Source: JANQOH01 sp965201155 (lineage in GTDB: Bacteria > Pseudomonadota > Alphaproteobacteria > UBA7887). From it: a stretch of DNA of 64,000 nucleotides. Below the pieces are notes generated by a model. That model was not told the origin of the DNA. It saw only the letters and a list, made by a program, of their open reading frames with translations, and ran no database searches. The translations under genes were made by a program, and so were the position numbers. This document shows, in pieces, positions 1 through 8,892 of this stretch. The first letter of the stretch is position 1. Every line of letters begins with the position of its first letter. The stretch is from NCBI GenBank assembly GCA_965201155.1, contig OZ241752.1, positions 1,922,001 through 1,986,000 of the forward strand, in the 5' to 3' direction.

Positions 1-1
1 T

Positions 2-349
2 GTCGATCGGGACGGCATTCAGGGACGCCGGCAAAGGTTGGACCAACTGGAGGCCGAGTTTGGAAGCGGCTGTACCTTTCTTGCCGAGAATGCCTGGGAG
101 GAAGTGGAAACCTGGGTTCTCGCCGGTCTGGATCTCCCGCGGCAATGGCGTTGGGCTGATGTTCGCGCGGAGATCCATGTCAAGGAACGGTATTTCGACC
201 GATTAGCTAAAGAGCGCGGTTTGGATGACGGTCCCGGCGGCGGACGCAAGACGCTGGGCGACGAGGCTGCGCATCGCGTCCCGGCGATCCGCCAAAAGTG
301 TCCTGAAGACTTCGACGCTCTCGCACGGCGTCTCGAAGGCTTGCGTTGA
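2..349 (+). CDS. C-terminal part of an unrecognised protein, cut by the left edge
   Basis: The reading frame is open from the first bases and ends with TGA at 347-349, giving 115 residues of C-terminal sequence. The segment is rich in charged residues, Trp and Gly. It contains recognisable-looking but unassigned stretches such as FLAENAWEEVETWVLAGLDL and a closing IRQKCPEDF. The composition and even spacing look like a real globular protein. A TTG at 38 could serve as an internal start, but the frame continues upstream, so I treat the gene as partial. A distant thought is a DUF4276/TOPRIM-like accessory protein that accompanies an ATPase; this is a guess. The stretch from 350 to 503 that follows holds no gene I can support. 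Confidence 0.5.
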   Translation, partial: VDRDGIQGRRQRLDQLEAEFGSGCTFLAENAWEEVETWVLAGLDLPRQWRWADVRAEIHVKERYFDRLAKERGLDDGPGGGRKTLGDEAAHRVPAIRQKCPEDFDALARRLEGLR

Positions 350-503
350 GCCGGTCTCGGAAGGCGAGAATGATGCACGCCCTTCCGAATATGCGACATC
401 ATGCGAGCGAACCTCGATCGGAAGGCCGCAGGGTGACGGCTATTTTATCGATGTCGGCGTGATGAAACGGCTGGCTGAAATTGACGGTGTCATGTGAAAT
501 TTC

Positions 504-1856
504 TCACTTGCTGCGGACGTACGGGTTGCGGCCGGCGCGGAGGAGAAGGCGGATGGGGACGCCGGGGAGGTCGAACGACTCGCGCAGGCCGTTGATGAGA
601 TAGCGCCGATAAGCGGTCGGGAGGCCCTGCGGGCGGTTGACGAACAGCGCGAATGATGGCGGGCGCGCGGATACCTGGGTCATGTAGCGCAAGCGCACGC
701 GGCGGCCCGAGTCCAGGGGCGGCGGGTGGTGCTCCAGCATGGCGGCCAGCCAGCGGTTGAGCGCTGCCGTCGGCAAGCGCCGATTCCACACTTCCCGTGC
801 GGCGAACGCCGCTTCCATGAGCTTTTCCACGCCGCTGCCGGTGCGGGCCGAAATCGGAGCCAGCGCGATGCCGCGCGCCTGCGCAAGCGCCGCTTCCAGT
901 TGCTCCGCAACTTGCCGGCGAACGAGATCGCCCGACAGCCCTGCCGCCGCCACAAGGTCCCATTTGTTGGCGGCGACCACCATCGCCCTTCCTTCATCGA
1001 AAATCCGTCGGGCGATGGTGAAATCCTGTTTGTCCATGGGGGCAGTGGCGTCGATCATCAGCGCCGCCACTTCGCAGGCATTGACGGCGCGGCGAGTGTC
1101 GGCAGCAGCGTCGCGCTCCACCCGGTCGGCGACGCGGCTCTCGCGGCGCAGGCCGGCAGTGTCGACCAACGCAACCGGCTGGCCGCGCCATTCCCATGGC
1201 ACGGTTATGGCGTCGCGGGTGATTCCCGCCTCCGGTCCGGTGAGGAGGCGTGTTTCGCCGATCAGCCGGTTGATGAGCGTGGATTTGCCGACATTGGGGC
1301 GGCCGACCACGGCCAGCCGCAGCGCGGCACTGGCCGGCTCCGGCATCGCCGTGTCGCCAGCGAGGTGCGGGCAGGCGGCCGTCATCGCAGCGTACAGGTC
1401 CGCCATGCCAGTGCCTTCCTGCGCCGACAGCGGGATCGGCTCGCCGAAACCGAGTTGGAACGCCTCGGCGAGCACAATGTCGGCGGCGCTGCCTTCCGCC
1501 TTGTTGACGAGGATCAGCACCGGGCCGCCGCGGCGGCGCAGCCAGCGCGCGAAGTGATGGTCCAGCGGTGTCAGTCCGGCGCGTCCGTCCAGAGCGAACA
1601 GGGTCAGGTCGACATTTTCGAGAAGCGCTTCTGTGCGCGCGCGCATGCGGGCGGGCAGGGCGTCTCCCAGCGTGTCTTCAAGTCCCGCGGTATCGATCAG
1701 GCGGAATTGCGCTTCACCCAAGCGGCCCTGCGCCTCGCGCCAGTCGCGCGTGAGGCCCGGCTGCGGGCCGGTGAGCGCCTGACGGCGTCCGACGAGGCGA
1801 TTGAAAAGCGTCGATTTGCCGACATTGGGCCGGCCGACAATGGCGACGCGGAGCAC
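504..1856 (-). CDS. der: Ribosome-associated GTPase Der (EngA)
   Basis: A 450-residue protein with two consecutive Era-like GTPase domains, the hallmark of Der. It assists maturation of the 50S ribosomal subunit in the cytoplasm. The first G1 loop, GRPNVGKST, lies at residues 8-16, followed by DTAGLE and NKAE. The second domain repeats GRPNVGKST near residue 184, with DTAGLR and NKWD. The C-terminal KH-like domain closes with GVPIRLLLR. The length matches the family. It is the last gene of a minus-strand run with the TPR protein and bamB, ten bases after bamB, an order conserved in Alphaproteobacteria. Identification is secure. Confidence 0.97.
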   Translation of the reverse strand: MLRVAIVGRPNVGKSTLFNRLVGRRQALTGPQPGLTRDWREAQGRLGEAQFRLIDTAGLEDTLGDALPARMRARTEALLENVDLTLFALDGRAGLTPLDHHFARWLRRRGGPVLILVNKAEGSAADIVLAEAFQLGFGEPIPLSAQEGTGMADLYAAMTAACPHLAGDTAMPEPASAALRLAVVGRPNVGKSTLINRLIGETRLLTGPEAGITRDAITVPWEWRGQPVALVDTAGLRRESRVADRVERDAAADTRRAVNACEVAALMIDATAPMDKQDFTIARRIFDEGRAMVVAANKWDLVAAAGLSGDLVRRQVAEQLEAALAQARGIALAPISARTGSGVEKLMEAAFAAREVWNRRLPTAALNRWLAAMLEHHPPPLDSGRRVRLRYMTQVSARPPSFALFVNRPQGLPTAYRRYLINGLRESFDLPGVPIRLLLRAGRNPYVRSK

Positions 1857-1866
1857 GCTTCAGGCG

Positions 1867-3189
1867 CTAGCGCAGGGCGATCAGTTCGGCGTCCCGCGTC
1901 AGGAAGTAGACCGCGCCGTCGGCAATGACGGGCGGCACGAGCATTCCGCCCGCCAGCGTTTCGGTGTGGACAACCGCGCCGTCGCGCGCCGCCACGCGGC
2001 GCACTTCGCCATGGCTTCCGGCGAGGATCAGATGCTCGCCGGCAAGAACCGGGCCGGACCACACGATGGGGTCTTCCCGGTCTTCCGGGTCTTCGTAGCG
2101 GGGCAGGAGGGTGACCCAGCGAATTCGCCCGTCACTGCGCTGCAGGCACATGAGTTCGCCGGCGCCGCTGACGATATAGAGATGATCACCGGCGATCCAC
2201 GGCGTCTGCGCGCTGGACACCTGCTGCTCCCAGAAGCGCAGGCCCGAGCGCAGGTCGATGGCGGCAAGGTTGCCGCCGCGGCTGACGGCGAACACCACGC
2301 CGCCGTCGACCACCGGGCTGGCGTCGATATCCGACAGGCTGGTTTCGGCGCCGAAACGGCCCTGGAGAATCAATGAGTCGGTCCATGCGACGCGGCCGTT
2401 TTCGACGCGCAGGGCGAAAATCTCGCCGGAGGAATAGGCAGCAATCACCAGTTCTGTGCTGACGGCGGGAACGGCGGCACCCATCAGCCCTGCGGGTTCG
2501 ACAATCCCCTCATGGGTCCACAGCACTTCGCCGCTGCCGGCGTCGAGTGAGAACAGGCGGTTGTCCGAACTTATGGCGAATACGCGTCCGCCAGCCACTG
2601 CCGGTGCGGCGCGCAGCGAGCTGCCCACGGCCTGCCGCCACAGGATTTCACCGCTGGCGGCGTCCAACGCGAAGAGTTCGCCGAACGCGGTGGCGACATG
2701 GAGAACACCGCCCGCATAGGCAACGCCGCCGCCGACGCTCGCATCTTCATCTTCGTCCGGCGGTAACAGGCTGCGCGACCACACGCGGCGCCGGTTCTCC
2801 AGCGAGATGGCGGCGGCGTTGGAGGCGGAATCGAGCAGGAAAACATGTCCGCCGGCAATTACGGGCGCTGACAGGATGATACTTTCATCGGTTTCGCCCG
2901 CGCCGGCATCGGTGCGCCATTGCACGGCCAGAGTTTCGCTGGCAGCGAGGTGGTGCATGGCATGCAAGGGCGTGCCCCACGGCACCGGCCATGCGGCATT
3001 GGCCACCGGGGGCGGCAATGTCACCGCCGCTTCCGCGAGTGCCGGGTCGGCCTCCAGCGCGCGGTTGAGGAGCAGAACAGACACGCGTTCTCCCGGAAGC
3101 GCCTCTTCAGGTTCATCGCCGAACCAGCCGCCGCCGGAACAGGCGCCCAAAGCCAGGATGGCGGCGGCCGCGGCGAGGCGAAGGAGCAT
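1867..3189 (-). CDS. bamB: Outer membrane assembly lipoprotein BamB-like (PQQ-type beta-propeller)
   Basis: The protein has 440 residues starting at the ATG at 3189. That start overlaps the TGA of the upstream gene by one base and gives a clean lipoprotein signal, with a hydrophobic stretch ending in the lipobox LGAC (Cys17). An open frame continues upstream but would bury the signal peptide, so I rejected the longer start. The mature part has repeated PQQ-like blade motifs (GEILWRQ, SGEVLWTHEG, GLRFWEQQV, GRIRWVTLL), as expected of an eight-bladed propeller. BamB helps the BAM complex insert beta-barrel proteins in the outer membrane. Its position between the TPR protein and der is the usual alphaproteobacterial order. 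Confidence 0.9.
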   Translation of the reverse strand: MLLRLAAAAAILALGACSGGGWFGDEPEEALPGERVSVLLLNRALEADPALAEAAVTLPPPVANAAWPVPWGTPLHAMHHLAASETLAVQWRTDAGAGETDESIILSAPVIAGGHVFLLDSASNAAAISLENRRRVWSRSLLPPDEDEDASVGGGVAYAGGVLHVATAFGELFALDAASGEILWRQAVGSSLRAAPAVAGGRVFAISSDNRLFSLDAGSGEVLWTHEGIVEPAGLMGAAVPAVSTELVIAAYSSGEIFALRVENGRVAWTDSLILQGRFGAETSLSDIDASPVVDGGVVFAVSRGGNLAAIDLRSGLRFWEQQVSSAQTPWIAGDHLYIVSGAGELMCLQRSDGRIRWVTLLPRYEDPEDREDPIVWSGPVLAGEHLILAGSHGEVRRVAARDGAVVHTETLAGGMLVPPVIADGAVYFLTRDAELIALR

Positions 3190-3836
3190 CACGGTGCGCC
3201 TCCCAAGGCTTCTGTCAGTTGTCGAGCGCGGAGGCGCACGCCTTGCGGCACGCCGGCTTCTTCCTGCAGCGCCTGGAAGCCCTTGCGCGCTTCGGCGAGA
3301 CGCCCGTCCTGCAGCGCCGCGACGGCGAGCATTTCGCGGGCGAGAAACCGCCATGGTCCGACGCCTTCGGCGATCGGCGTGAGGCGGCGCTCCGCGCCTC
3401 TGGTTTCGCCGCGGTCGATAAGATGCTGGGCCGCAAACACTTCAGCGAGCTCGGCATAGAGCGGGTCGGCGCCGGAGTCGATGAGAGCGTTATACGCCGT
3501 CACAGCGCCGGTGGAGTCACCGGCGAGCGACAACATCGCCGCCTGGCGCAGGCGCGCTAGTGCGCCGTATTCTCCGCCCTCGGCCTCGGCAAATTCAGCG
3601 AATGCGCGGGCCGACTGTTCGAACTGTTCGTCCTCGGCGAGGCGCATGGCTTCTGCGAACCGGGTGCCACGGTCTTCGGCCGCCGCTTCCTGCCAGGCGC
3701 GCCACCCGACGATGGCCGCCGTGCCGAGCACGAGTGCGACGACCGCGGCGCCGAGGGGCAGGCGCCAGCGCCGCCAATGCATGAGAAGGCGGTCGCGTTG
3801 GACGTCTTCGTCGACTTCCCGAAAAATATCAGCCAA
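3189..3836 (-). CDS. YfgM-like membrane-anchored tetratricopeptide protein
   Basis: A 215-residue protein with a short cytoplasmic N-terminus (MADIFREVDEDVQRDRL). One transmembrane helix lies at about residues 27-47 (LPLGAAVVALVLGTAAIVGW), followed by a periplasmic Ala-rich helical region that reads as TPR-like repeats. This is the layout of the YfgM/ancillary SecYEG family, which in many proteobacteria precedes bamB and der. The stop codon overlaps the bamB start by one base, so the two are probably translationally coupled. It probably assists periplasmic chaperoning of outer-membrane proteins; that role is inferred from E. coli YfgM and from context. Confidence 0.8.
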   Translation of the reverse strand: MADIFREVDEDVQRDRLLMHWRRWRLPLGAAVVALVLGTAAIVGWRAWQEAAAEDRGTRFAEAMRLAEDEQFEQSARAFAEFAEAEGGEYGALARLRQAAMLSLAGDSTGAVTAYNALIDSGADPLYAELAEVFAAQHLIDRGETRGAERRLTPIAEGVGPWRFLAREMLAVAALQDGRLAEARKGFQALQEEAGVPQGVRLRARQLTEALGGAP

Positions 3837-3963
3837 TTCTCACCACTCGCGCTGTCGGTTTCGCGGCGCAACCTAGCCAATGCCGCGCGCCATGGCAAAC
3901 ACGGCAGACGGGTTGCGTCCGCACTCCGTTTACAGACGCACGGATTTTACGCAGCGGCCGCAA

Positions 3964-5004
3964 TTACGGAAACAGCGGTTCCTGTTCCAGGCCCGTGGTT
4001 TCCGGCAGGCCGAACATCACGTTGAAATTCTGTATGGCCTGGCCGGACGCGCCCTTCACGAGATTGTCGATCGCCGAGACCAGCACCGCTTCACCGGGGC
4101 GGCGCCCGTCAAACACGCCGATGACACAATGATTCGAGCCGCGCACCTGGCGCGTTGCAGGCGCTGCGCCGGGCGGCAGGACATGCACGAAGGGTTCGCC
4201 GTGCCAGGCATTTTCGAGGCACTCGCGCAGGGCCGCCGCGCCGCCGGCGGCGCGGACGTAGATGGTGGCGAGCAGGCCGCGGTTCATCGGCAGCAGATGG
4301 GGAATGAACGTCGCGGTCACAGGCATTGCCGCGGCGGCGGTCAATTCCTGTTCGATTTCCGGTGCGTGGCGATGCCCGGCGAGGCCATAGGCGTGCGCGC
4401 CCTCCCCCGCCTCGGCATAGAGCAGGCCTTCGCGCAGGGCGCGTCCGGCGCCGCTGACGCCGGATTTGGCGTCGATGATGATCGAATCGGGTGCGATGAG
4501 GCCGGCGCGCACCACCGGCAACAGGGGGAGCAGCGCGGCCGTGGGATAGCAGCCGGGGCAGGCGGCGAGCCGGGTTTCCGCGATCTCGGCGCGCGTCCAT
4601 TCGGTGAGTCCGTAGACAGCGAGCGGCTGGAGGGCCGGTGCGAGGTGCTCATGGCCGTACCAGTGCGCATAGACGGCGGGGTCGCGCAGGCGGAAGTCCG
4701 CCGAGAGGTCGATCACCTTAAGATGGTCGGGCAGGGCGGCTACGACCTCTTGGGTGGTGGCGTGGGGCAGGCAGCAGAACACGGCTTCCACGTCTGCCCA
4801 GGCCACATCTTCGACCTTGATGAGGGGAGGCAGGTCGAGGCGGGCGAGGTGGGGGAACACCGCGGCGAGCGGTTCGCCGGCGCGGCGCTGCGCGGTCAGG
4901 GCGGTGATGTCCAGCGCCGGGTGGGCGGCAGCGAGGCGCAGCACTTCGGCGCCGGTATAGCCGCTGGCGCCCAGTACGGCGGTGTTGATCCGCCGGTCGG
5001 TCAT
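3964..5004 (-). CDS. argC: N-acetyl-gamma-glutamyl-phosphate reductase
   Basis: The enzyme performs the NADPH-dependent third step of arginine biosynthesis. The start is the ATG at 5004 with GAAGGAG just upstream; the frame stays open further upstream through rpsI but without meaning there. The 346-residue product begins with the Rossmann motif VLGASGYTGAEVLRL. It carries the active-site cysteine in ACPGCYPTAALL (Cys152) and the conserved KSGVSGAGR loop. The gene follows rplM-rpsI on the same strand, but a strong terminator lies between them. It therefore probably has its own promoter in the roughly 100-base gap, which I could not pinpoint. Confidence 0.95.
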   Translation of the reverse strand: MTDRRINTAVLGASGYTGAEVLRLAAAHPALDITALTAQRRAGEPLAAVFPHLARLDLPPLIKVEDVAWADVEAVFCCLPHATTQEVVAALPDHLKVIDLSADFRLRDPAVYAHWYGHEHLAPALQPLAVYGLTEWTRAEIAETRLAACPGCYPTAALLPLLPVVRAGLIAPDSIIIDAKSGVSGAGRALREGLLYAEAGEGAHAYGLAGHRHAPEIEQELTAAAAMPVTATFIPHLLPMNRGLLATIYVRAAGGAAALRECLENAWHGEPFVHVLPPGAAPATRQVRGSNHCVIGVFDGRRPGEAVLVSAIDNLVKGASGQAIQNFNVMFGLPETTGLEQEPLFP

Positions 5005-5046
5005 GATGTTTTCTCCTTCATGGGTCTTCGGGTGCGGCGGGGCATG

Positions 5047-5071
5047 AAAAAAGGGCGCCCGCCGGGCGCCC
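5047..5071 (-). terminator. Rho-independent terminator of rplM-rpsI
   Basis: On the minus strand, an 8-bp perfect GC stem (GGGCGCCC twice, positions 5053-5060 and 5064-5071, loop of three bases) is followed directly by six T residues (plus-strand A run 5047-5052). It lies 38 bases after the rpsI stop and before the argC start. Confidence 0.85.
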
Positions 5072-5108
5072 TGTGGTTGTACCGTATTCGGGCGGCGCGC
5101 CGCGCCGG

Positions 5109-5606
5109 TCAGCGTTTCGAGAACTGGAAGCTCTTTCGCGCCTTGGGCTTGCCGTATTTCTTGCGCTCGACGACGCGAGCATCGCGGGTGAGGAAACCGC
5201 CGCGCTTGAGAGGCGCGCGCAGCGCCGGCTCGAACAGGGAAAGCGCGCGGCTGATGCCATGGCGCACAGCGCCGGCCTGGCCGGACAATCCGCCGCCGGT
5301 CACGGTGCACGCGACGTCATATTGGCCGTTGCGGTCCACCGCGAGCAATGGTTGGCGGAGAATCATGCGCAATACGGGGCGGGCGAAATAGGTTTCTTCC
5401 TCCCGTCCGTTGACGGTGACCCGGCCAGGGCCGGGCTTGAGCCAGACGCGTGCGACGGCGTTCTTGCGCTTGCCGGTGGCATAAGAGCGGCCATGTTCGT
5501 CGATTTCGGGGTCGGGGAGCGCTTCCGGCTCCGGCACCGCCGGTTCCTCAGGGGGTGCGGCAATGGCATCCTTGAGGTTTTCGAGGCGCAGTTTGTCGTC
5601 CGCCAT
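5109..5606 (-). CDS. rpsI: 30S ribosomal protein S9 (uS9), alphaproteobacterial extended form
   Basis: A 165-residue protein. The conserved S9 core starts near residue 43 (YATGKRKNAVARVWLKPG) and continues through GGGLSGQAGAVRHGISRAL. It ends in the basic tail KKYGKPKARKSFQFSKR, whose last residues reach the ribosomal P-site tRNA. The first 40 residues are an acidic, Pro/Glu-rich extension common in Alphaproteobacteria and absent from the E. coli protein. It starts two bases after the rplM stop, forming the classic rplM-rpsI operon, and is closed by the terminator at 5047-5071. Confidence 0.97.
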   Translation of the reverse strand: MADDKLRLENLKDAIAAPPEEPAVPEPEALPDPEIDEHGRSYATGKRKNAVARVWLKPGPGRVTVNGREEETYFARPVLRMILRQPLLAVDRNGQYDVACTVTGGGLSGQAGAVRHGISRALSLFEPALRAPLKRGGFLTRDARVVERKKYGKPKARKSFQFSKR

Positions 5607-5608
5607 GC

Positions 5609-6073
5609 TCAGGCGCTCCGCTTGTTCTTGGGGTTCATCGCTGCGACGTCCAGCGTTTTCGGCTGTTGCGCAGCGTGGGGGTGTTCGGCGCCGGCATAGA
5701 CGTGGAGTTTACGCATTTGCGCGCGGCCCAGCGGCCCGCGCGGCACCATGCGCTCCACGGCGCTCCGCAGCACGCGTTCCGGGTGCCTGCCTTCCAGCAA
5801 TGCGCCGTAAGTGCGCTGCTTGATACCGCCGGGATAGCCGGTGTGCCAGTAATGGATTTTCTTGCTGCGCTTGGCGCCGGTGAGTTTCACCTTTTCAGCG
5901 TTCACGATGATGATATTGTCGCCGCAATCCATGTGGGGCGTGTAAGTGGGCTTGTGCTTGCCGCGCAGCCGGTTTGCCACGAGGCTTGCGAGGCGCCCGA
6001 GCACCACATCCTGCGCGTCGATGAGGAACCAGCCGCGGTCAATCTCGCCCGGCGTGGCGGAATAGGTTTTCAT
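5609..6073 (-). CDS. rplM: 50S ribosomal protein L13 (uL13)
   Basis: A 154-residue protein starting MKTYSATPGEIDRGW. It has the characteristic DAQDVVLGRLASLVANRLRGK, HMDCGDNIIIVNA and MVPRGPLGR signatures of L13. It is an early-assembling large-subunit protein and the first gene of the rplM-rpsI transcription unit. A well-formed promoter lies at 6116-6143, about 45 bases upstream of the start. Confidence 0.97.
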   Translation of the reverse strand: MKTYSATPGEIDRGWFLIDAQDVVLGRLASLVANRLRGKHKPTYTPHMDCGDNIIIVNAEKVKLTGAKRSKKIHYWHTGYPGGIKQRTYGALLEGRHPERVLRSAVERMVPRGPLGRAQMRKLHVYAGAEHPHAAQQPKTLDVAAMNPKNKRSA

Positions 6074-6115
6074 GTTTCGGATTTGCCTGCGTGTTACGGT
6101 TCCGAAAGAGGGCGC

Positions 6116-6143
6116 ATTATCGACAGGTTCGCGCGCGTGTCAA
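6116..6143 (-). promoter_or_regulatory. Sigma-70-type promoter of rplM-rpsI
   Basis: Reading the minus strand, a perfect TTGACA (-35, plus-strand 6138-6143) is followed after 16 bases by GATAAT (-10, plus-strand 6116-6121), a 5/6 match to TATAAT. It is about 43 bases upstream of the rplM ATG in the 200-base gap shared with the divergent acyl-CoA ligase gene. Confidence 0.6.
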
Positions 6144-6273
6144 TCCCGCGAAAGCCTGCCGGAAGGCCGGGATACGTAAACCTTGCCGGAGGTATTTTCC
6201 GATGCTGCCGCCGGTTGACCGGCAAGTGCGCCCGGCAGCTTGCTTGATGGCGGGGGAATGATACATACGCGGC

Positions 6274-7806
6274 ATGAGCCGGATATCAATTGATGCAGCG
6301 GGTCGGGCGACGGTTGGCGGGCTGCTGCGCCAGCAGGCGCGCATTCGCGCCGACGAGATTGCAGTGGAAGACTCGCGGGCCTCCTGGACCTATGCGGCAT
6401 TCAACGGGCGCGTAAACCGGCTTGCAAATGCGCTTGCCGGGCGCGGTGTCCGGCGCGGCGACCGGGTGGCGGTGCTGTCGGAAAACCGTTGCGAATATGT
6501 CGAGTTGCAATTTGCGTGTGCAAAGATCGGCGCCATTGTCGCTGCGCTCAACTGGCGGCTTGCGGAAGAGGAGCTGGACTATTGCATGACGCTGGCGGCA
6601 CCGCGTCTGGCGTTCGCCTCGCCGCGGTTTGCGGACCGGCTGGCCATTCCCGGCTGCCCGCCGGGCGCTGTCCGGTTCGGCACGGCCTATGACGAGTTGC
6701 TGTTGCGCGGCAGCGAGGGGGAACCGCCGGACGCCGCCGAGCCTGAAGACGGGCTGGTCATTCTCTATACCAGCGGCACCACGGGCCGGCCCAAGGGCGC
6801 GTTGATCAGCCATCGAGCGTTCATCGCCCGCGTGACGGTGTTCACCGCCGACCTGGGCCTGTCGCGGCGGGGCGCCTTTGCTGCCTGGGCGCCGATGTTC
6901 CATATGGCCTCCACCGATCTTTCCATCGGCAATCTGCTGATCGGCGGGCGGGTCATTCAGATGGACGGGTTCGACGCGGACCATCTGTGCCGCGTGATTG
7001 CGGAGCATGAGCTTGGCTGGCTGGTCCTGATACCGGGAATCTATGAACGCCTGTTCGCGTGTCTCGAGGGCGGCGCAGTCCGCCCGCGCGGCATCGAGTT
7101 GGTGGGCGCCATGGCGGACCTGACGCCGCGCCATCAGATCGCGGAAGCGTCGCGGCGCCTCGGCGCGCCGTTTCTCAACAGTTTCGGCGCGACGGAGACG
7201 GGGATACCGCCCTTGTCGGCGTCGTCGTTTCCGGTCGGCGAGGCGCCGGAGCGTCTCTCGAAACGGCAAAACTCGTTTTGCGAAGTGCGGCTTGTGGATG
7301 CGGATGGAAACGACGTCGCAGACAGCGCGCCGGGGGAACTGGCTATTCGCGGGCCGACGCTGTTTTCCGGCTACTGGCAGGCAGACGCCGTGAATGCGGA
7401 AGAGTTTCGCGGCGGCTGGTTTCACATGGGCGACATGTTCCGCCGCCGCGCGGACGGGTCGTTCGACTTTGTCGACCGGGCAAAATATCTGATTAAATCG
7501 GGGGGCGAGAACATCTATCCGGCAGAGATTGAGCAGGTGCTGCTTGCGAACTCGCAGGTGGCCGATGCGGCGGTGGTGCGCTGCGCCGATGCGCGGTGGG
7601 GAGAAGTTCCGGTCGCGTTTGTAGCGCCCGCAAATGCGGACCTTGACGCCGAGGTATTGATGGCGGCGTGCCGGCGCCGGCTCGCGGGTTACAAGCGCCC
7701 GAAGCAGATACATCTCGTTGATGCGGCCGATCTGCCGCGTTCGACATCGGGCAAGATTCAGCGCCATGTGCTGGAGGCGCGCCTCATGCGCGGTGATCAG
7801 GGGTGA
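6274..7806 (+). CDS. AMP-forming acyl-CoA synthetase (FadD/CaiC-like)
   Basis: A 510-residue member of the ANL adenylating superfamily that activates a carboxylic acid with ATP and CoA. The P-loop-like A3 motif LYTSGTTGRPKG lies near residues 167-178. SFGATETG is the A5 motif and WFHMGDMFRR corresponds to the A7 Y/F-x-GD region. YLIKSGGENIYPAEIE is the hinge, and the catalytic lysine is in RSTSGKIQRH near the C-terminus. The acyl-pocket residues do not let me name a substrate; medium- or long-chain fatty acids or aromatic acids are possible. It overlaps or touches the next gene and is divergent from rplM. Confidence 0.9.
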   Translation: MSRISIDAAGRATVGGLLRQQARIRADEIAVEDSRASWTYAAFNGRVNRLANALAGRGVRRGDRVAVLSENRCEYVELQFACAKIGAIVAALNWRLAEEELDYCMTLAAPRLAFASPRFADRLAIPGCPPGAVRFGTAYDELLLRGSEGEPPDAAEPEDGLVILYTSGTTGRPKGALISHRAFIARVTVFTADLGLSRRGAFAAWAPMFHMASTDLSIGNLLIGGRVIQMDGFDADHLCRVIAEHELGWLVLIPGIYERLFACLEGGAVRPRGIELVGAMADLTPRHQIAEASRRLGAPFLNSFGATETGIPPLSASSFPVGEAPERLSKRQNSFCEVRLVDADGNDVADSAPGELAIRGPTLFSGYWQADAVNAEEFRGGWFHMGDMFRRRADGSFDFVDRAKYLIKSGGENIYPAEIEQVLLANSQVADAAVVRCADARWGEVPVAFVAPANADLDAEVLMAACRRRLAGYKRPKQIHLVDAADLPRSTSGKIQRHVLEARLMRGDQG

Positions 7807-7811
7807 ACGGC

Positions 7812-8882
7812 ATGCGCGTGCCTTTTGCCGGCCTGTGCCTGTGCATCATGCTGTTGACATTGCCGGCGCATGCGCATCGCAGCGGCGTGAGCCTGGTGCG
7901 GATCGATATTGCCGGCGGGGTGGTGACGACGGAACTTGCGGTCAAGGGGCAGGACCTCGACCGGGCCATCGGCACCGTGATCGTGGATGAAGAGACCGAT
8001 ACGGTCATCCCCGCGCGCCTCGCCGAGGCGGCGAACGAGGTGACGGCGCATCTGGTGGGCAGCGCGTATGTCGTTCATGCCGACGGTGAGCCGTGCGATG
8101 CCGCCCCCGGGGCGCCGGCACCCGACGACGACGGGGTGATGCTGACCACCGTGTGGCGGTGCGCGCCCGAGCGCGGGATGATCTACCGCAACCGCCTGTT
8201 TCTCGACGGGGAGGCGCTGGCGATTCAGAATGTGCTGGTGCTTGAAGGCGACGATGCCTGGCAGGATGTGCTGACGGCGGACCATGACACGCTGCGGCTG
8301 GGGGAGCCGCCGCCCTCGGCAATTTCTGTGATCCGGCGCTACACGGTGTCGGGCATCGAGCATATCGCGATCGGGTACGACCATATCGCCTTCATTCTGG
8401 CGCTCTTGCTGTGGGGCCGGCGCCTGTGGCCCGTGGTGAAAGTGGCGACGGCGTTTACCCTCGCCCATTCGGTCACGCTGGCGCTGGCGGTGCTGGATGT
8501 GGTGGTTTTGCCGGGGTCGGTCGTCGAGCCGCTGATCGCTGCCAGCATCATTTGGGTGGCGGCGGAAAACTTTTTTCTCAGGGATGTGGGGCGGCGTTGG
8601 AAGATCGCGCTTTTCCTGGGTCTGGTGCATGGGTTCGGGTTTGCGGGCGTGTTGCGCGAATTCGGCCTGCCGTCGGAGGCGCTGGTGCTGGCCCTGGCCT
8701 TCTTCAATATCGGGGTCGAGGTGGGGCAGGTCGCCATTATTCTGGTAGCGCTGCCGGTGCTGCGCGGAATTGACCGCCTGACCGGCGGCGAGCGCAGCCC
8801 GGTGGTGGTGATGACGGCGTCGGCGATGCTGGCCGGTCTCGGCGCATGGTGGCTGGCGGAGCGCGTTCTCGGCGTGGGGTAG
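7812..8882 (+). CDS. HupE/UreJ-family membrane protein
   Basis: A 356-residue protein with a cleavable signal peptide (MRVPFAGLCLCIMLLTLPAHAH), a periplasmic beta-rich domain of about 160 residues, then six or seven hydrophobic helices. The membrane part has the family hallmark GIEHIAIGYDHIAFIL, TLAHSVTLALA and LGLVHGFGFAGVLREFGLP, whose His and Asp residues suggest metal (nickel or cobalt) handling. I chose the ATG at 7812; a GTG at 7803, overlapping the upstream stop, is an alternative. No hydrogenase or urease genes are nearby, so the substrate is open. Confidence 0.85.
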   Translation: MRVPFAGLCLCIMLLTLPAHAHRSGVSLVRIDIAGGVVTTELAVKGQDLDRAIGTVIVDEETDTVIPARLAEAANEVTAHLVGSAYVVHADGEPCDAAPGAPAPDDDGVMLTTVWRCAPERGMIYRNRLFLDGEALAIQNVLVLEGDDAWQDVLTADHDTLRLGEPPPSAISVIRRYTVSGIEHIAIGYDHIAFILALLLWGRRLWPVVKVATAFTLAHSVTLALAVLDVVVLPGSVVEPLIAASIIWVAAENFFLRDVGRRWKIALFLGLVHGFGFAGVLREFGLPSEALVLALAFFNIGVEVGQVAIILVALPVLRGIDRLTGGERSPVVVMTASAMLAGLGAWWLAERVLGVG

Positions 8883-8892
8883 CTGCCGCCGG

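Noticed and set aside
726..1928. A 400-residue open frame antisense to der
   Set aside because: Der is unmistakable on the other strand; the antisense reading has no domain.
6180..6273. Promoter for the acyl-CoA ligase gene
   Set aside because: TTGACC and TTGCTT occur, but no acceptable -10 element lies at a suitable distance.
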